Shown piece by piece: positions 1-9,813 of a DNA stretch of 55,033 nucleotides. A program made the position numbers and the translations under genes. The stretch comes from Elusimicrobiota bacterium (GTDB lineage: Bacteria; Elusimicrobiota; Elusimicrobia; UBA1565; UBA9628): assembly GCA_016218545.1 (NCBI GenBank), contig JACRDQ010000028.1, positions 1 to 55,033 on the forward strand, given 5' to 3'. Position 1 is the stretch's first letter, and every line of letters starts with the position of its first letter. The notes under the pieces were generated by a model. That model did no database searches, was not told the DNA's origin, and saw only the letters and a list, made by a program, of their open reading frames with translations.

Positions 1-3000
1 CAGATTGCCCACAGCGGAAGTCTTGGTCGCAGTCACCCAGAGGTCATCGCCGGACGCCAGGAGCCTCGCATTCACATCCTGCTCGATGTCGCGCATGTAG
101 CCGTGCCGCAGGAAAGGCCCGGCCAAGAGACTTGTCCCCGAGGCGTCGTATTTCCACAGAGCCAAGGCCAGCTTGTTATGCCCGCTGGCGGCTGCCACGG
201 AAGAGAAGCCCACCACCCAGATGTCGCCTGAGCCGTCAAGCTGGACCCCGAAGCCCGCATCAAAGCCCGAGTCCCCTGCATACGATGACTTCAGGCTCAA
301 CTGCCCGGTCGCAGGCTCAAAGCGCCACAACCCCATGGAAATTCCGACCGGCCCTGAGAAGTCAGGAGGCCCTGAGGTCTGCACCGCGCCCGTGATCCAG
401 ATGTCTCCCGCTGAATCGAAGGCGAAGTCGTTCAAGCCCCAGGGATTCTCAAAGACCGTGCTCGACAACAGGACGTCCCCGGAGGATGAGACTTTGTAGA
501 CCGCCACCTTCTGGAGCCCTTCTTCCACCCCGGAACTGGCGCCGCCCACGGCATAGGCGTTTCCCTCTGGATCGAAACGGATGGTCCAGTTCCCCTCAGT
601 GGTGGAGCCAGGCAAAACCACTGAAGCCAAAGGAGCTCCTGCGACGTCGAACTTCGCAAGCTGGGCGCCGGAATCAGCGGCGATCACTTCCCAAAGGTTG
701 CCGCCCGTATCGGCCGAAATGGACAAGCCACGGTACTGCACGGATGGGGGAGGTTCCTGGCTGCCGCAAGAGTAGTAAGGAGGGTCTGCTTGCGAAGGAG
801 AGCCTGTTGACAACGTCACGGCCACGACCGGCTCAGCGCAAGCGTTCGCAAGGCTGTTCGGGCAGACGGTGAACCAATATGGGGTGCCCGGCAAAAGTCC
901 TGTGATGGAAGCAGTAGTCCCCACGACGAATTGGTTCTTGATCGTCGGCCCAGGCACGAAGTCGCAGGTGGTCGAACTCTCCACGACGGTGTAATTGACC
1001 GAGTAGGTGGCATAGGGTGGGTTGCCGTTTGCCGTCCAAGAAAGCCCGATGGAGCCGCTTGACCTCATGACGACCGCGAGCTGGCCTGCTGGATTCACGG
1101 CAGGTTCAGGGACCACGACCAATATCTGGGCGCTCCGAGCCTCCTCCATGTTTCCTGCCAGGTCTTGGCTGAAGAACGTCACCGTGTGAGTCCCCGGGTC
1201 CAGGGCAAAAGGCGCACTGGCGTAGAAGACCTGAGGTGGCGTGGCTGCAAAGTCGACGAATGGCGTATCGACCAGATAGTACGCCTTGTCTGCACCAGAA
1301 GTAACGGCTCCAAGAACCTGCGGGTCGGAAGAGATCAACTTGATCCGCGTCTCCGTGGTGACGAGCACCCCGCCGTCGTCCTGGACGGCGGAGTACCCCT
1401 CGAACCCCAATTCGGTCGATGGCGGCGTCGTGTCAGCAAGGAGCACTGTGACGCTCGCGATCTTTGGGGCCTCCAGGTTGCCTGCCCAATCCTGGCTGAA
1501 GTAGGTCACTGCATGCGTTCCGACCGTCAATGCAAAAGTCGAGGCATAGACGGTTGGCGGGGTAGCCTCGAGGCTCACGAACGGCTGATCCAGAAGGAAA
1601 AAGGTGGCCGCCACCCCGGAAACCAGCGAATCAGCCACGTATGGGTCCACGGCGTTGAGGGACACTATTGAAGTCGTGGACACGAAGGTTTGCCCTTCTT
1701 GGACGCTTAGGATAGGCTGAAAAGAAATCCCAGAGACCGGCGGCGTGACATCGGGAAGCAGCGAACTTGGCGGGACTGTCCCCTGGGCCAAGACAGCGAA
1801 ATACGAGCTGAATCGGTTCACCTGAGCGGAAATGTAGTTCCCCTCATATGCTCGGAACTGCCCAGAGAGAAGCTCAAGGCTGCCGTCAGGTCCTATTTGA
1901 TAGATGGCGATGTTGTCCTTGCTTAGCCCCAGGACAGCAAGCTGCTCTGGGGAGAATGTCATCTTCACGACTCCCGACGGAGAAAACGACATCCCATCAG
2001 GCCCGAGCTTGAAGATCGGGCTCACCGTCACGAGCCCCTTGGCCCCGAGCCCCGCCAACACGATGGCCGGCTCTGAGACGGATACCTGCCGCACCGTGAC
2101 GCCGGCTTGCCCCGACATGAACTCAATACCGTTCGCAGCGACCTTCTGAGGGCCTGCATACTGGGGGACCATGATCATGAACCGGCCAAAGGCATCCACC
2201 GAGGCAAGGCTGACCTTCCCATTGCTGACAGCATAGTTCAGGTTAGGCCCGATCTCCCGCTGAACTCCGGATAGGCGCACAACACGGAGATTCTCGCGCT
2301 GCTGCGAGGTGAGTGACGCGTCCAGAAACGGCAATCGAAGCTCGAAGGGGGTCTTGAAGAACGCGCCATTAGCCCAGAGATCGAACGTCCCATCTTTTGG
2401 GACTGACCTCCACCCCGGCTCCGGCTGGGAGTTTGCCACCGCAGACAGGACTTCTCCGGGCTGCAGCGTGGTGAAATTCCCTATCTCCACGCCGAAACCC
2501 AGAGGACCAGCATACGTGTGGCCTGCGGCGAACTCAAAACCACGAGTGGGTCCGGATTCCTCATAGAACTCGACTCCGAGAATGGGGTAGCCCGCGATCG
2601 TGATCTGCGGGAGGCGCTTCCTTCCCAGGAGACAGGATGTGCCTGCCTCGTTGACCTGATCGCAGTCCCATGGGAACACGGTATCGGGACTCGTCGAGTG
2701 CAGTTCCAATTTCAGCTTGAAGAGCTCAGGCAAAGCGACGATATGCGGGACCGTCTCGGCCCAAGTCCGCGTCCCAAACGGAGGGACAGGTGATTCAAAA
2801 ATAGTCCCGGATAGCAGCGTGGATTCCCCCCCGCCGACGACGTCGACCATTTTCACGACAAAAGTCCCGATCTGCTTTTGCCCCTCGCTCAAGGGCCCCG
2901 GGTTCTCCAGCGGCTCGCTCGTCAGCGAGCGCAACGATTGAATCAGATCGACGTACTCCGTCTTCCCTGTCCAGGGATTCAGCCAGTCCCCCGCCAGAAG

Positions 3001-5109
3001 GACGGCGCCCTTCAGCATCGAGAACTCCGCGCTCAGGCTGTATACGCGGCTGAGACACGAGCCTGATCCACCCAGGGTCTTGATGGACCATCCGTTATCG
3101 ATATCCCCGGAACAGGTCATCCCGCCGTTGGGAAGGAAATCGTGGATGCCGGCGCCATCCGCCCCCATGTTGATGGTGTGGAAAATCGTGTTGCCTTCGG
3201 TGTCCCGAACATAGAATCGATCCGTCACCATGCCGGTCAACGGCAAGGATTTGGAATACGGCTGATAGGCCTCCGCGCCGCTGATCTCCTTGTACCCAAG
3301 GGATTGGCCATTCACGGGATCTATCTTTTCAATGCTATGCAGTCCCAAGCCCTCGATAGGGGCTGTCAGCCGAAGCGACTCCTGGACGGCAAACCCCCCC
3401 GACGTTGAGTTATAGGTCGCCTCCGTCCCAGGGTTCCACCACGCGCTCGCGGTTATCGTCGAGATTGCAAACCCCGCGAGGGTCTTCCTGCCCGCGACAT
3501 TGGCGGCCGCGGCAAGGTAGTGACCCGGCATGAAGGTGTCCGAAACCGGGCTCATCCCACCCGAAATGCTCCGCGTCCCGGGGGGAAGTGTTGCTGCGCC
3601 GACGGGGGGATTCTGCAACACGCCGTTGAGAAACGCCACATTTGTCTTCAGCGCCGGAGCCACTGAGAACGATGCAAGGTCGGACTGCAAGTCGGTGACC
3701 GCGAAGCCCAGGCCCCATTCGCTCGAGTTCGGGAGAATCGTGGACGGCTTCAACTCGGACGTGCCGGAGAAAGACAGGTACAAATCATCAATGCCCAACG
3801 TGGGCGGCGGAGGGATTTTTATTGCTACCGAGAAATCCGAACCGTTCCATGCTCCGTCTCCATCAGTGTCGAGTTCGCCGTCCGTGTTCTCCGAACTGCT
3901 GTCGTCGAGAAATGCGTCTCGCGCTTTGACGACGAGATTCGCTTGGCCGTCCAACCCGCCGCTTTCGGGAATGGTCAAAGAACCAATCCACGTGTCGTTG
4001 TCCAAGACGGTCCTCGACCAAGCGCCATTCGTATAATCCACCGTCTCGCCGACACTCTGCGGAGCCAACAGGATATTGAATCCCGACCACGTCGGGTCCA
4101 TGGACTCGCTGAACTGCAAGCGGATGCCAAGTGGGCCTGACTTTGCCGGATTCTTCGCGGCTGCGGAGCGGTCTCCAGGGTAGTCGCCCTCGTTGAAGGG
4201 GTAGGTCTGGTCGGCGTAGGTCCAGTCGTAGATGTCCGACTGGGTCAACTTTGCACTCACGATGCGAGGGGTGTTGTAGAGACGCTCGGAATCGCACGAA
4301 CCATCAGCGCTTCTTGCCCCCAGCACATTCCGAGCACCGGCTTGCGTCCAAAGGTAACCATTCACTTGGTCAAAAGCCTCTCGCACGGCGAAGTTCCTCT
4401 TCGCAAGAGAGTCGGGCAGACCAGATCCCGTGTATGCTCCAAATCCGCCAATCAGGCCCCAAAATGCGGTGCTGAACTTGGCCATGTCTGCGAAGTAGAA
4501 GGCTGGCACGGAGCCCACAAAGAAACTGGCGTTGGCGGCCACAAAAGCATCTTGGAGTCTTGAAAAGGAATAGCACGTCAAGACAGAAGCTATCGTTCCC
4601 TTCTGAAACTGGGCCCACTGCGCAATAGCCGTAGGGGTTACAGCAATCACCCACGCATAGGGCTGATCAAAAATCCACCAGATTTCTCTCTTCTCGGTGA
4701 ACTTCTTTATTTGGGTGTCGTCGAACCCATGCGCCAGATAGTACTGATACGCGGAATCGCGCATCTGTTCGTCTTCATAAATCTCGACCGCGATCCCGGC
4801 GTCGCCCGCGTGGCCATTCGCAACGAACGCACTGTATTCCCCCGAGCCGATCTCGAGTTTGAAATCATTCAGGTAGAGTATTTCGCCTGCCCCAGGCCGC
4901 CTCTGCACGACATTGAAGCCATGCGATTCCAGTATTGACCTTAACTCGCGATAGCCGGTGTCGAAACCCTCGATGACATCCGCCGGGAAGACCATGTAGG
5001 CCTTCTTCGCTTCGGGCACCGGGCTGTTGCTCGTAAAGTAGAGAGCCCATGCGTCATCAAAGGCCAAACATACGCCCAAGACCGCCGCGAATGCGAATGC
5101 TTTCTTCAT
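1..5109 (-). CDS. Giant secreted multidomain protein, partial (C-terminus outside window)
   Basis: One reading frame stays open from the ATG at 5109 to the window edge, at least 1703 residues; the end of the protein lies outside. Residues 1-23 form a signal peptide (start MKKAFAFAAVLG). Residues about 30-290 show NGHAG (His100), TCYS (Cys179) and then a NASFFVGSVPAF stretch, an order that resembles clan CD (caspase/gingipain/CHAT-like) peptidases; this fold is an inference. After a long unassigned middle part come two OmpL47-like bacterial Ig repeats (about 1150-1335, each ending like HTVTFFSQDLAGN), an FN3-like domain (about 1340-1440) and beta-propeller repeats of the DSAGDIWITG type up to the edge. 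It is translationally coupled to the gene before it (TGATG). Probably cell-surface or released. Codon use is less GC-rich than in the pilus genes beyond. Function unknown. Confidence 0.85.
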   Translation of the reverse strand, partial: MKKAFAFAAVLGVCLAFDDAWALYFTSNSPVPEAKKAYMVFPADVIEGFDTGYRELRSILESHGFNVVQRRPGAGEILYLNDFKLEIGSGEYSAFVANGHAGDAGIAVEIYEDEQMRDSAYQYYLAHGFDDTQIKKFTEKREIWWIFDQPYAWVIAVTPTAIAQWAQFQKGTIASVLTCYSFSRLQDAFVAANASFFVGSVPAFYFADMAKFSTAFWGLIGGFGAYTGSGLPDSLAKRNFAVREAFDQVNGYLWTQAGARNVLGARSADGSCDSERLYNTPRIVSAKLTQSDIYDWTYADQTYPFNEGDYPGDRSAAAKNPAKSGPLGIRLQFSESMDPTWSGFNILLAPQSVGETVDYTNGAWSRTVLDNDTWIGSLTIPESGGLDGQANLVVKARDAFLDDSSSENTDGELDTDGDGAWNGSDFSVAIKIPPPPTLGIDDLYLSFSGTSELKPSTILPNSSEWGLGFAVTDLQSDLASFSVAPALKTNVAFLNGVLQNPPVGAATLPPGTRSISGGMSPVSDTFMPGHYLAAAANVAGRKTLAGFAISTITASAWWNPGTEATYNSTSGGFAVQESLRLTAPIEGLGLHSIEKIDPVNGQSLGYKEISGAEAYQPYSKSLPLTGMVTDRFYVRDTEGNTIFHTINMGADGAGIHDFLPNGGMTCSGDIDNGWSIKTLGGSGSCLSRVYSLSAEFSMLKGAVLLAGDWLNPWTGKTEYVDLIQSLRSLTSEPLENPGPLSEGQKQIGTFVVKMVDVVGGGESTLLSGTIFESPVPPFGTRTWAETVPHIVALPELFKLKLELHSTSPDTVFPWDCDQVNEAGTSCLLGRKRLPQITIAGYPILGVEFYEESGPTRGFEFAAGHTYAGPLGFGVEIGNFTTLQPGEVLSAVANSQPEPGWRSVPKDGTFDLWANGAFFKTPFELRLPFLDASLTSQQRENLRVVRLSGVQREIGPNLNYAVSNGKVSLASVDAFGRFMIMVPQYAGPQKVAANGIEFMSGQAGVTVRQVSVSEPAIVLAGLGAKGLVTVSPIFKLGPDGMSFSPSGVVKMTFSPEQLAVLGLSKDNIAIYQIGPDGSLELLSGQFRAYEGNYISAQVNRFSSYFAVLAQGTVPPSSLLPDVTPPVSGISFQPILSVQEGQTFVSTTSIVSLNAVDPYVADSLVSGVAATFFLLDQPFVSLEATPPTVYASTFALTVGTHAVTYFSQDWAGNLEAPKIASVTVLLADTTPPSTELGFEGYSAVQDDGGVLVTTETRIKLISSDPQVLGAVTSGADKAYYLVDTPFVDFAATPPQVFYASAPFALDPGTHTVTFFSQDLAGNMEEARSAQILVVVPEPAVNPAGQLAVVMRSSGSIGLSWTANGNPPYATYSVNYTVVESSTTCDFVPGPTIKNQFVVGTTASITGLLPGTPYWFTVCPNSLANACAEPVVAVTLSTGSPSQADPPYYSCGSQEPPPSVQYRGLSISADTGGNLWEVIAADSGAQLAKFDVAGAPLASVVLPGSTTEGNWTIRFDPEGNAYAVGGASSGVEEGLQKVAVYKVSSSGDVLLSSTVFENPWGLNDFAFDSAGDIWITGAVQTSGPPDFSGPVGISMGLWRFEPATGQLSLKSSYAGDSGFDAGFGVQLDGSGDIWVVGFSSVAAASGHNKLALALWKYDASGTSLLAGPFLRHGYMRDIEQDVNARLLASGDDLWVTATKTSAVGNL

Positions 5110-6062
5110 CAGTTGTCTCCGTATTGCTCCAACTTCTGCCAGAGATACTTCTCACGTCCGTCGAAATGCTTGGTCAGGATGGGCATCGCATCCTGCTCGG
5201 GGAGTTTCTCTCGGATGATCCTGGCCACATCTTCACAAGCCGCTCTGCCGTGCGACGCGTCAAAGATCGACCCGCCGAACACCACGACACACCACCCCAT
5301 CTTGAGAGGCTTTCGGATCTCGTCCGCCTGGAAGTTCAAACGCCGCTGCTTCGACTCGTCCTTGCTGGGCAGTGTCGCTCCGGGATAGCCTTCTGGCCAG
5401 AGACCTACTCCTCCGCCATAGGGCTGCCCTTGCCAGCGGACGTGGAAAGCTTCGTGCTCTCGATCCAGTTTGTATTCAACAATGAGCGGCTCCTTCCTTA
5501 ATTCGGCATCGACAAGATCGAGAGCCCGGGCCTTGCCTTGCTTCTCTCGCCACTCCTTATACTGGCTGACGATTCTATCCTGCGCTGCGCGTATTTCTTT
5601 CATCCTCGACGGAGCATTGTCTTCGCGCATGTATCTGATGTAGGGGATGTTCTTGGGGTCGTCTACACCTACAAGGTTGACTTCGACTCCCATCTTCGTT
5701 TCTCGAATGGTGTGGTTCTTGAACTTGAGATGTTTCTTCATCTCATCACGAGCAAGGCCGAGAGCTTTGCCGTGCCCATGTAGTTTCTTCTCCTTAGCGA
5801 ACTCCTCATGCATGGAGTCCAACAACTCTCGTGCCTCTTTCTCGTCGAGTCTTTGTTTGGCTTCCTTCGCATTCAGGATGGGCGGATATGTCTGGATGCC
5901 ATTGACCGTCACCGTGCTGCCGACAATCTCAACGCGAAACGGTGGAGGCGTCATCTGGCCATTGATTATGAGATAGCCACTCTTGATCTCTTCCGCCCAG
6001 GCAGAGCTGGCCGCGAACGAGGCTGCGAGGATGGCGAGGATGAGCGTGGTGGTGGTTCTCAT
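5109..6062 (-). CDS. Secreted protein of unknown function, coupled to the giant surface protein
   Basis: 317 residues. I chose the ATG at 6062 because it follows AAGGAG with good spacing and opens a clear signal peptide (MRTTTTLILAILAASFAASS, cleavage after AWA); a longer frame reaches 6218 but has no sense as a leader. The mature start (YLIINGQMTPPPF ... VTVNGIQTYPP) is followed by a charged, mostly helical middle (about 60-180) and a C-terminal part with GWCVVVFGGSIF. I recognise no family. Its stop overlaps the start of the next gene (TGATG), so the two proteins are probably made together and may act together outside the inner membrane. Confidence 0.8.
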   Translation of the reverse strand: MRTTTTLILAILAASFAASSAWAEEIKSGYLIINGQMTPPPFRVEIVGSTVTVNGIQTYPPILNAKEAKQRLDEKEARELLDSMHEEFAKEKKLHGHGKALGLARDEMKKHLKFKNHTIRETKMGVEVNLVGVDDPKNIPYIRYMREDNAPSRMKEIRAAQDRIVSQYKEWREKQGKARALDLVDAELRKEPLIVEYKLDREHEAFHVRWQGQPYGGGVGLWPEGYPGATLPSKDESKQRRLNFQADEIRKPLKMGWCVVVFGGSIFDASHGRAACEDVARIIREKLPEQDAMPILTKHFDGREKYLWQKLEQYGDN

Positions 6063-6634
6063 GTGGGACTCCTTCGGGTGCGACGGATGACGGCGAGAGA
6101 CTGGAAGCGTGGGGGCGGATGGGGAGGCGTTGAGAGCTGTCAGTGGGCTGGACGCGCCCACGATGGGCAAGAGACGGGACCAACTCGGCGTCGGCGTTGT
6201 AGTGGCCTCCAACAGCAACAGCGAGCCCTATTCTATCACAGTATTGAGGAAATGTGACGGTCGGGCCCAGGGGGTCAATGGGACCAAGGACCCAGGCGGG
6301 CGCGGCTCAGTCCTCGGCTGATTTTCTCGACGAGCGGTGGTCGGAGGGGAAGGCGCGGTTGAAAGCGCGACGCAGGCCGGTCTGCGTGACTTTGCAGTAG
6401 ATCTCAGTCGAGCTCACCTGGCAATGGCAGTCTCTCTCTTCCGTGTTGCTTTCGTCGGCGATTTTCGTCTCTTGCGGAACCATTCCCGGGCTCGACGCGC
6501 CCCAACTCGAACGTCGCGCCGTCAGCCGTCACGGCGATGTCCGTCCCGGACAAGGAAGGGCACGAACCTCCTGCCCTCGCTGGGGTGGCAGTGCTTGAGC
6601 CGCTTCTGGAACGAAAATGGATGGCCGCCGCGGA
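6063..6634. other. Intergenic region with possible promoter for the surface-protein operon
   Basis: About 570 bases lie between the end of the pseudopilin gene and the start of the secreted-protein gene. On the minus strand a TAGAAT with an upstream TG (extended -10) at 6230-6235 could start a transcript with a leader of about 160 bases for the operon below 6062; no convincing -35 is visible. A 58-codon minus-strand frame (6307-6483, starting MVPQETKIADESNTEERDC) is open and less GC-biased than the neighbours, but I see no ribosome site or family for it. No RNA gene, repeat or terminator was recognised. Confidence 0.35.
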
Positions 6635-7783
6635 TCAGCGCCGTAGACCCGCGGTCCAGGTCCCGGGCACGAGCCTGGGAAAGCCGGACTTGGCTCCCCT
6701 GAGGGCGAGGTCGTAGTGGATGGACCCGGAGAGCAGGGACAGCTTCTTGGCCGCCAGGGCGCCGAACACGGTCTGCCCCACCACCACCTCGGCCAGCGGA
6801 GCGTAGACGACCCCGTGGAGCGGAGCCGAGCCTGAGAAGGTCCAGGTCTCGCCCGCCTTGACGCCGTAGAGGATGAGGTTGGCCGGGATGCGGGACGGGT
6901 TCTCGATGGCGCCGGAGACGCGCAGATAGCCGGCCACGAAGATCACGACCGGGCCGTCGCTGATCCGGGCCCTGAGCGTCCCGTCGACCCTGAGCGAGGC
7001 CAGGTGGTAGACGCCGGAGCGGATCGCGGCGGTCGAGCCTGCGGGCACGGTCAGGGACCTGCGTCCCGGATCGTAGAGCGCGGAGGGCGCGATCCCGGAG
7101 AGGTTGTCATGGTCCTCGGCGAAGGCCGAGCCGTCCTCCAGCGGCATGGGGAAGGGCTCGAGGACCCGTTGGACCGCGCCCGAGACCGCGTCCGGGGGCG
7201 GCTCCCCCCCGGTCCGGTACGTCGCGTCTCCCAGCACGGCTTCGCCGGAACCCGCGACCGCGAGGTCCCGGTTGGTCGCCACGTCTCCATGGCGTCCGAA
7301 CTCGGCCGGGGCCTTGTCCGAGCGCGAATCGTAGCTGTCCACCGCGGCGCGCCCCGCCATGATGAGGAGCGACTCCTCGGCTGCCGCGGCATAGGGCATG
7401 GAAGGGACGGGGAGGAGCCGCACCCTGAAGGACACGGTCCTGCGGGTCCTGCCGAACGGGACGAGAGGCCGGGCGAGCCCCGTGGCGGTCACGACCGGGT
7501 TGGGGCCGCTGGAGAGAGTGACGTCGAAGGACCCCTTGGAAAAGCCCTTGCCCCGGAACCCCTGCCGCCAGGCGCGGTCGCGGGAGAGGCGCGCCAAGGC
7601 CGCCTCGCCTCCCGTCTCAGCCAGGGCCTGGGCCTCGAGCGCCCTCCCCTGGTAGAGGGAGTCCCGCATCAGGGTCTTCACCGCCGAGGCGGCGGCCGCG
7701 GCCAGGATGCCGGTGATGAGGAGGATGACCAGGGCGAGGACCAGCCCCGCCCCCCGCTCCCCTCCGGCGCAGGAGGGTCTCAT
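6635..7783 (-). CDS. PilX/GspK-like minor pseudopilin
   Basis: 382 residues. The N-terminus (GAGLVLALVILLITGILAA) is the hydrophobic PilX-type prepilin helix, preceded by an E/R/G stretch; the conserved Glu at position +5 is absent, as is common in PilX and GspK relatives. The C-terminal two thirds is rich in short beta strands and contains a run of the type FGALAAKKLSLLSGSIHYD (about 340-365), seen in PilX-like proteins with a DUF7305-type beta domain. The start ATG overlaps the stop of the preceding pseudopilin (ATGA). It is the last gene of the pilus operon and would be a low-abundance tip or priming subunit in the periplasm. Assignment to type IV pilus versus type II secretion cannot be settled from this window. 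Confidence 0.8.
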   Translation of the reverse strand: MRPSCAGGERGAGLVLALVILLITGILAAAAASAVKTLMRDSLYQGRALEAQALAETGGEAALARLSRDRAWRQGFRGKGFSKGSFDVTLSSGPNPVVTATGLARPLVPFGRTRRTVSFRVRLLPVPSMPYAAAAEESLLIMAGRAAVDSYDSRSDKAPAEFGRHGDVATNRDLAVAGSGEAVLGDATYRTGGEPPPDAVSGAVQRVLEPFPMPLEDGSAFAEDHDNLSGIAPSALYDPGRRSLTVPAGSTAAIRSGVYHLASLRVDGTLRARISDGPVVIFVAGYLRVSGAIENPSRIPANLILYGVKAGETWTFSGSAPLHGVVYAPLAEVVVGQTVFGALAAKKLSLLSGSIHYDLALRGAKSGFPRLVPGTWTAGLRR

Positions 7784-8319
7784 GGCCGGTTCATGAGCCT
7801 GGCCCCTGAGACGAAGCGGGAGCCGCGGCCGCCCGATGACGCGGAGAACGAGACCATCACGAAGCCCACGGCCTGGGGAGAACTCGCCTCCACGACCTGG
7901 AAAGACTCGTCCCTAGTGTAATAGCCGACGCTCAAAGAGGCGATGCCCATCGAGAGCCGAGCCTCCCCGGCGTCGCCGGCGGACAGGAGCTCTCCGCCGG
8001 GGGAGACCGCGAAGGACCGGCTCCCGCCCGGCCCGAGCAAGGTGAGGCCCCCTGCGGCCAAGCCCGCGACCTCGCGCGCCTCCTGCAAGGATCCCAGCAT
8101 GCCCGGGACCGGGCCCGAGCCCGCCAGGACCTTGCGGGCGTTCGAGAGCGCGAAGGCCTGCTGGGCGGAACGGCCGGAGGAGGCGATGCTGCCCGTCAAC
8201 AGGGAGGCCAGGACCAGGCCCAGGCTGGCCATGATCGCGATCCCGAAGACGAGCTCGAGGAGGCCGAACCCCCGCTCACCGGTTCGCGAAGACGCGGTCA
8301 AGGCAGGTCCAGGTGACAT
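7780..8319 (-). CDS. PilW/GspJ-like minor pseudopilin
   Basis: 179 residues. A short leader ends in ERG, followed by the class III prepilin segment FGLLELVFGIAIMASLGLVL with Glu at +5, so a PilD-type peptidase would cut after Gly18. The remainder is a small beta-rich head. The ATG at 8319 lies 44 bases inside the upstream gene; no other ATG, GTG or TTG is in frame before the prepilin helix, so the long overlap seems real. The stop overlaps the next start (ATGA). It belongs to the pseudopilin trio that would prime assembly of the fibre. Confidence 0.8.
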   Translation of the reverse strand: MSPGPALTASSRTGERGFGLLELVFGIAIMASLGLVLASLLTGSIASSGRSAQQAFALSNARKVLAGSGPVPGMLGSLQEAREVAGLAAGGLTLLGPGGSRSFAVSPGGELLSAGDAGEARLSMGIASLSVGYYTRDESFQVVEASSPQAVGFVMVSFSASSGGRGSRFVSGARLMNRP

Positions 8320-8773
8320 TCTTGCTCCGTACGCAGACGGACACGGCCTTCAAGTCGCTCGGGACCGCGGAGGGCTCGAGCTCGTCTGCGACGAACCGCA
8401 CGGACACGCTGCGGGACATGTCCGGGAAGCCCTCGATCCGCCTCATGACCGGGTCCATCGGCGTCTCCTCGGTCCAGCCGTCGAAGTCGTCGATATCGTC
8501 GAAGCTCCTCTTGTCCGCGCGGTCCTCTCCGGCATCGACGCCCAAGGGGCCGGGGTCCGAGACCGGCAGCCGGCCCGAGTAGCTGGCCTCGTCCCACTTC
8601 CGGAGCTTGACCTCCTCCATGAGCTCCAGGGCCAGGTGCGCCGCGGCCAGGGCCTTCTCGCTCTTGACCCCGGCCTTGAGCGACATGGCGAAGACCGGCA
8701 GGAGCGCCACGATGGCGACGCAGAGGATGAGGATGGTGACCGCCGCCTCCAGCAGGATGAAGCCCGGTCTCAT
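8276..8773 (-). CDS. PilV/GspI-like minor pseudopilin
   Basis: 165 residues, ATG at 8773. The start MRPGFILLEAAVTILILCVA is a very short leader plus a prepilin helix with the Glu at +5, typical of GspI/PilV. The head domain has a cysteine pair near the C-terminus (Cys147 and Cys157) that may form a disulphide. The start codon overlaps the stop of the platform gene before it (ATGA) and its own 3' end overlaps the next pseudopilin. A much longer open frame extends upstream to 9607 but runs over the platform gene and is rejected. Confidence 0.82.
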   Translation of the reverse strand: MRPGFILLEAAVTILILCVAIVALLPVFAMSLKAGVKSEKALAAAHLALELMEEVKLRKWDEASYSGRLPVSDPGPLGVDAGEDRADKRSFDDIDDFDGWTEETPMDPVMRRIEGFPDMSRSVSVRFVADELEPSAVPSDLKAVSVCVRSKNVTWTCLDRVFANR

Positions 8774-9810
8774 CGCGTGACCGCCCCCAGGTTGAAGATG
8801 GGCAGGAGCACGCACAGCGCGACTCCGGCCACGATGACCCCCAGGACCCCCACGAACACGGGCTCGAGCGCGGTGAAGAGGTCGCGCATGGCGGTCTCCG
8901 TGCGGCGCTCGTAGTAGTCCGCGACCCTGTTGAGGACCTGCGGCAGGGTGCCGGTGCGCTCGGCCGTGGCCACCATGTTGGACACGACCAAGGAGACGTG
9001 GGGGCTGCGCCTGAGGGCCGAGGCGATGCCTTTGCCCTCGCTGACCTGGCGGGACACGTCGTCGAGCACGTCCTCGAAGACCTTGTTGCCCACCGCCGCC
9101 CGGGTGAGCTCGAGCGCGGTGAGGATGGGCAGCCCCCCCTGCGAGAGCGCGGCCAGGGTCCGCAGGAGGCGCGTCATGACCACGGCCTGGACCATGGGCC
9201 CCACCACGGGCAGCTCCAGCAGGAAGAGGTCCACCGCCCCCCGGTGCGAGGGGACCCTCAGCCAGCGCCAGGCCAGGGCGGCGCCTGCGGCCAGCAGGCC
9301 CGCGCCGACGTGCCAGAAGCGGCTCAGCAGGCCGCTCACGGCGAGCAGGGCCCTGGTCGGCCACGGGATCGGCGCGTCGAACTGCCGGAAGACCTCGACG
9401 AAGGTCGGCGTGACGAAGAAGAGGATGAACAGGACCACGCCCAGGGCGCTCACGATGACGATGACAGGATAGATCAGGGCCGACCTGATGCGATGCTGGA
9501 GCTCGGCCTGGAACTCGAGGTGCCGGTCGATGCGGTCGAGCACGGCCGGGACGTCCCCTCGGGCCTCGCCTGCCGCCACGAGATGGACGTAGACCCGGTC
9601 GAAGCACTCCGGATGCTTGGAGAAGGCGCGCGAGAGGCCCTCCCCCCTGCGGACGCGGCTCTGGACGTCGAGCAGGACCGCCCTGAGGACCGGGTGCTGC
9701 TCGCGCTGGGTCAGCGACTCGAGCGACTCCATGGCGGGCACCGCGGCCCTCATCATGGCCGCGAGCTGGCCCGTGAACAGCGAAAGCTCCCTCAGCGGGA
9801 CCCTGCTCAC
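8770..9810 (-). CDS. Type IV pilus / type II secretion inner-membrane platform protein (GspF/PilC family)
   Basis: 346 residues, GTG start at 9810, three bases after the ATPase gene. Two tandem T2SSF domains are visible: one around 10-130 with the motif AAGEARGDVPAVLDRI, and a second around 215-335 with VATAERTGTLPQVLNRV. Membrane segments follow at about 115-140, 160-185 and 315-340. The usual family length is about 400; here the N-terminal soluble part is short. GspF/PilC couples the cytoplasmic ATPase to pilin insertion and removal at the inner membrane. Confidence 0.92.
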   Translation of the reverse strand: MSRVPLRELSLFTGQLAAMMRAAVPAMESLESLTQREQHPVLRAVLLDVQSRVRRGEGLSRAFSKHPECFDRVYVHLVAAGEARGDVPAVLDRIDRHLEFQAELQHRIRSALIYPVIVIVSALGVVLFILFFVTPTFVEVFRQFDAPIPWPTRALLAVSGLLSRFWHVGAGLLAAGAALAWRWLRVPSHRGAVDLFLLELPVVGPMVQAVVMTRLLRTLAALSQGGLPILTALELTRAAVGNKVFEDVLDDVSRQVSEGKGIASALRRSPHVSLVVSNMVATAERTGTLPQVLNRVADYYERRTETAMRDLFTALEPVFVGVLGVIVAGVALCVLLPIFNLGAVTR

Positions 9811-9813
9811 GGC

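Noticed and set aside
6307..6483. 58-codon minus-strand frame in the intergenic region
   Set aside because: No ribosome site, family or neighbour support; kept only as a remark.
8774..9607. Upstream extension of the PilV/GspI-like gene
   Set aside because: The extra part overlaps the GspF gene out of frame and would bury the prepilin leader inside the protein.
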